This document shows, piece after piece, positions 61,022 to 64,000 of a stretch of DNA of 64,000 nt (positions within the stretch are counted from its first letter, which is position 1; every line of letters starts with the position of its first letter). Below the pieces are notes generated by a model. The model ran no database searches. It worked only from the letters and a program-made list of their open reading frames with translations, and was not told the DNA's origin. Source of the stretch: Haliscomenobacter sp033763495 (GTDB lineage Bacteria > Bacteroidota > Bacteroidia > Chitinophagales > Saprospiraceae); contig NZ_JANRKL010000204.1 in assembly GCF_033763495.1 (NCBI RefSeq), forward strand, positions 1 to 64,000. Reading direction: 5' to 3'. Both the position numbers and the translations under genes were made by a program.

Positions 61022-64000
61022 ATGAAAAACAGCTATTCAGCTCTACTTCAGAGGCTTGCCGTATTCCTGCTGCTGTGCTTGCCGGCCATTGCAGTCATGG
61101 GACAACGGACGATCAGTGGAAAGGTCACTGACACCAATCGAGAAGGCCTTCCTGGAGTTAACGTTCTGCTAAAAGGTACTGCGACCGGTGTAGTTACCGA
61201 ATTAGATGGTACCTTCTCCATGGAGGTGCCCAGCACCGGAGGCGCTCTGGTGGTCAGCTATGTGGGTTACCGCACCCTTGAGGTGGCACTGGACGCACAA
61301 AGCGCTTACAACATCACTTTGGAAGAAGACGTATCTACGCTGAAAGAATTGGTTGTAACGGGTTACACCATTGACAGCCGTCGGGAAGCAACGGGTGCAG
61401 TTTCAACTGTAAAGGCCAAAGACCTGGTACTGGTTCCTTCTGGTAACGTTGAGCAGCAGTTGGCTGGTCGCGTATCCGGGGTAACTGTAGTAACCAACGG
61501 TCAGCCTGGTACAACCAGCCAAATCCGCGTACGGGGCTTCGGTTCCTTCGGTGGTAACGAACCATTGTACATCGTGGACGGGGTTCCAGTTGGTTCTACC
61601 GACTTCCTCAATCCTGGTGATATCGAGTCAACTACCGTATTGAAGGACGCTGCGGCGGCTTCTATCTATGGTGCTCGTGCAGCCAACGGGGTAATCGTTT
61701 ACACCACTAAAAAAGGCTCCAAAAGTGCCCGTAAATTGACGGTAACTTATGATGGTCTTTACGGTTTCACCGATCCAGGCAATGGCCAACCCATGATGAA
61801 TCCTACTGATTTTGCGTTCTGGACTGCCAAGGGTAACGAAAACTCTGGTATCAAGACTACGCACCCTCAGTTTGGTACAATCGGCTTAGGCGGAGGTGCA
61901 CCCGTTATTCCGGATTACCTCACTGTAGGTGCACAATCTGGGGTTGTTGGAAGTGTCAATTTGGAAGCTGAAAAAGCCAAATACAACGTTGACACCAAGC
62001 GTGGTTCCGTTTATCAGGTAGTAAAAGCAAATAAAGCTGGTACTGACTGGTACGATGAAATTACCCGTGTTGCACCAATCACCCGTCACTCTTTGGGTTT
62101 CTCTGGTGGTGGTGAAAACAGCCGCTTCTACTTTGGCTTAAGTACTCAAAACCAGTCGGGTATTATGCTGTACAATGAGTTCAAACGCCATACTTTCCGT
62201 TCTAACTCTGAATTCAACCTGACCAAAAGGTTCCGTATTGGCGAAAACATCCAATTCACCTATCGTCAGGTGTTGGGTCAAACTGGGGACAACGGTGGTC
62301 TGGGTGTAGGCGACGACGAAAACGACGTACTGCAAGCCTTCCGGATGCCATCCATCATTCCAGTTTACGATGAATTCGGAGGCTGGGCTGGTACGGCGGC
62401 TAAGGGTTTCAACAACCCTCGTAACCCTGTTGCCAACCGCGAACGTGGTAAAGACAACCGTAACTTTAACGCGGGTTTGTTTGGTAACATCTACGCAGAA
62501 TATGACCTGATTGATGGCCTGACCTGGCGTACCAGCTTGGGTGGAAACTATGGTAGCTTCTACAACACCAGCTACTTCGGCATCCAATACGAAAACTCTG
62601 AAAACAACTCTGCCTTTACTTACGGTGAAGGAGGTGGTTTCAACTTTGGTTGGGTAGTGACCAACACTGCCAACTATAAGAAGAAATTTGGCATACATGG
62701 TATTGATGTCCTGGTTGGTCAGGAAGCCTTGAATACTGGTCGTTTCCGCAACATCAGTGGTAGCGGTTTGGATCCATTCTCTAATGATCCTGACTTCATC
62801 ACCTTGCCAAACACCTCTCGCCAGCCTGTTAACAGCAACTATGGCAAAGGGGTTAACTTTGCTTCTTATTTCGGCCGTGTTGCTTACAACATGAACGACA
62901 AGTACATCGTGACTGCCCTGGTACGTCGCGACGGTTCTTCTCGTTTTGGTGAAAACAACCGTTATGGGGTCTTCCCAGCCTTCTCTGCAGCTTGGCGGAT
63001 TTCTTCCGAAAAGTTCATGGAAAACCTGAAGTGGATCGACGATTTGAAAATCCGTGGTGGTTACGGGATCATGGGTAACTCCAACCAGGTTGACCCGAAC
63101 AACCAGTTCAGCTTGTACGGCGGTAGCATTGGTGCTTCTTCTTATGACGTGAGTGGTACCAACTCCAGTGCAGTACTCGGTTTTTACCGGACTCGTATTG
63201 GTAACCCAGACGCAAAATGGGAAACTTCGGTTACCCAGAACATCGGTTTCGATGGTACCTTCTTCAATGGCAAATTGGACGTAATTCTGGACATTTGGAA
63301 GAAGAACACTCGTGACCTGTTGTTGCAAGTGCCAATTGCAGCTACCAATGGTGTAGACGCATCGGCTCCCTCTGTAAACATTGCAGAAATGTTCAACGGC
63401 GGGGTAGACATCCAGGTGATTACTCGTGGTAACTTGGTTGGTGACCTGAAATATGAACTGAACGTAACCGCAGGTACTTTGAAGAACGAAATTTCTTCTC
63501 TGGCTCCAGGTTTGACTTATTTGACTACTGTTAACCCAGGTTACCGTGGTCTGTTCCCAATCCGCAACCAGTTGGGTTATTCCATTTCTTCTTTCTATGG
63601 TTATGAAGTAACTGGTTTGTTCCAAACTGCAGAAGAAGTTGCGAATTCACCTGCTCAAGATGGTAGGGGCGTTGGCCGTTTCCGTTATGCGGACCTGAAT
63701 GGCGACAACAAGATCGACGTTAACGACCGTACTTACCTGGGTAGCCCAGTACCTAAGTTCTCGGGTGGTATTGGTCTGACGCTGACCTACAAGAACATTG
63801 ACTTTACTGCCTACGCCAACGGTGTATTCGGCAACAAGATTTTCAATGCCTCTAAGTGGTTTACCGATTTCTTCCCATCTTTCCAAGGAGCAGCCATTTC
63901 AGAACGTGTGAAGGATTCTTGGTCTCCAAGCAACCGTGGTGCTACCATTCCGATTTTCGAAACTGCTTCGAACTTCAGTACCAACACACAATCCAACTCC
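61022..64000 (+). CDS. SusC/RagA-type TonB-dependent outer-membrane receptor (3' end outside window)
   Basis: 993 codons, open to the window edge. The signal peptide ends AIAVMGQ. Then a carboxypeptidase-like domain (RTISGKVTDTNREGLPGVNV, TELDGTFSMEV, LVVSYVGYRTLEV), the TonB box/linker (LKELVVTGYT) and the plug with the SusC signature (VSGVTVVTNGQPG, IRVRGFGS, PLYIVDGVPV, IESTTVLKDAAAASIYGARA, NGVIVYTT). Beta-barrel strands follow. SusC proteins form channels capped by a SusD lipoprotein for import of glycans or other oligomers. A susD gene would be expected just past the window. The start follows the signal peptide; no stop lies in the window. Confidence 0.93.
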   Translation, partial: MKNSYSALLQRLAVFLLLCLPAIAVMGQRTISGKVTDTNREGLPGVNVLLKGTATGVVTELDGTFSMEVPSTGGALVVSYVGYRTLEVALDAQSAYNITLEEDVSTLKELVVTGYTIDSRREATGAVSTVKAKDLVLVPSGNVEQQLAGRVSGVTVVTNGQPGTTSQIRVRGFGSFGGNEPLYIVDGVPVGSTDFLNPGDIESTTVLKDAAAASIYGARAANGVIVYTTKKGSKSARKLTVTYDGLYGFTDPGNGQPMMNPTDFAFWTAKGNENSGIKTTHPQFGTIGLGGGAPVIPDYLTVGAQSGVVGSVNLEAEKAKYNVDTKRGSVYQVVKANKAGTDWYDEITRVAPITRHSLGFSGGGENSRFYFGLSTQNQSGIMLYNEFKRHTFRSNSEFNLTKRFRIGENIQFTYRQVLGQTGDNGGLGVGDDENDVLQAFRMPSIIPVYDEFGGWAGTAAKGFNNPRNPVANRERGKDNRNFNAGLFGNIYAEYDLIDGLTWRTSLGGNYGSFYNTSYFGIQYENSENNSAFTYGEGGGFNFGWVVTNTANYKKKFGIHGIDVLVGQEALNTGRFRNISGSGLDPFSNDPDFITLPNTSRQPVNSNYGKGVNFASYFGRVAYNMNDKYIVTALVRRDGSSRFGENNRYGVFPAFSAAWRISSEKFMENLKWIDDLKIRGGYGIMGNSNQVDPNNQFSLYGGSIGASSYDVSGTNSSAVLGFYRTRIGNPDAKWETSVTQNIGFDGTFFNGKLDVILDIWKKNTRDLLLQVPIAATNGVDASAPSVNIAEMFNGGVDIQVITRGNLVGDLKYELNVTAGTLKNEISSLAPGLTYLTTVNPGYRGLFPIRNQLGYSISSFYGYEVTGLFQTAEEVANSPAQDGRGVGRFRYADLNGDNKIDVNDRTYLGSPVPKFSGGIGLTLTYKNIDFTAYANGVFGNKIFNASKWFTDFFPSFQGAAISERVKDSWSPSNRGATIPIFETASNFSTNTQSNS

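Noticed and set aside
62138..63625. 495-codon open frame on the minus strand
   Set aside because: It lies wholly antisense to the SusC homologue, which has a clear signal peptide, plug and barrel. The minus-strand translation has low-complexity Val/Thr-rich character and no known motifs.
1..64000. tRNA, rRNA, insertion-sequence transposase, integrase or prophage
   Set aside because: None was recognised. The tail-spike-like proteins carry signal peptides and sit among surface-protein genes, so they do not indicate a prophage.

Overview
The window looks like a chromosome segment of a Bacteroidota member of the Saprospiria (Haliscomenobacter-like). This is inferred from gene content, not from a marker gene. 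The evidence is: type IX secretion (T9SS) C-terminal sorting domains, PorP/SprF and PorQ-like outer-membrane proteins, a SusC-type TonB-dependent receptor beside ASPIC/UnbV-VCBS lipoproteins, a GLPGLI protein, an ExbB-ExbD-ExbD-TonB cluster, a futalosine-pathway gene, promoters of the TTG-N20-TAnnTTTG type, and A/T-rich leaders instead of Shine-Dalgarno sites. No tRNA, rRNA, CRISPR array, integrase or transposase gene was seen.

Layout. 1-2.6 kb: a Tat-exported TIM-barrel sugar isomerase/epimerase and a membrane cytochrome c/leucine-rich-repeat protein. 2.9-5.6 kb: futalosine hydrolase (mqnB) and a PorQ/PorV-like protein, divergent from a PorP/SprF protein. 6.1-11.6 kb: an envelope block with an MlaD/MCE protein, an N-acetylmuramoyl-L-alanine amidase and a divergent LptD-like protein. 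11.8-14.9 kb: a GLPGLI protein, divergent from a histidine kinase/response regulator pair. 15.3-33.4 kb: a co-directional surface-protein block. It holds a giant 4559-residue T9SS protein (beta-propeller, Ig-like, GEVED, SdrD-B-like, HYR-like, dockerin-like, cohesin-like and sorting domains), a small sorting-domain protein and two tandem paralogous secreted proteins with a tail-spike-like (Peptidase_G2-like) domain. A strong terminator closes the block. 33.8-46.7 kb: a complete 14-gene nuoA-N operon for complex I. 47.1-53.1 kb: ExbB, two ExbD, TonB, a small membrane protein, a PstS-like lipoprotein and a TPR protein. 53.2-55.2 kb: transketolase. 55.4-60.5 kb: two VCBS-repeat lipoproteins. 61.0 kb to the edge: a SusC/RagA receptor, cut by the window end.

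How the parts may fit. MqnB makes a menaquinone precursor, and menaquinone is the likely electron acceptor of the Nuo complex. ExbB/ExbD/TonB energise receptors such as the SusC homologue. The giant protein, the 164-residue protein and (by inference) the two tandem proteins reach the surface, the first two by T9SS; PorP/SprF and PorQ-like proteins belong to families linked to that system. These links are inferences from families, not shown by the sequence.

A striking feature is the density of intergenic palindromic repeats. One family (five copies) has GTTGAGG-rich arms, and three copies share the core TTCGACTACGCTCAGTGACC. A second family is a 20-nt palindrome (CCCATGGCTTTAGCCGTGGG type), with five units between nuoF and nuoG and a diverged unit upstream of nuoA. 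Larger nested inverted repeats lie at 2643-2857, 5682-5903 and 11639-11809. Several genes start directly at the edge of such an element.
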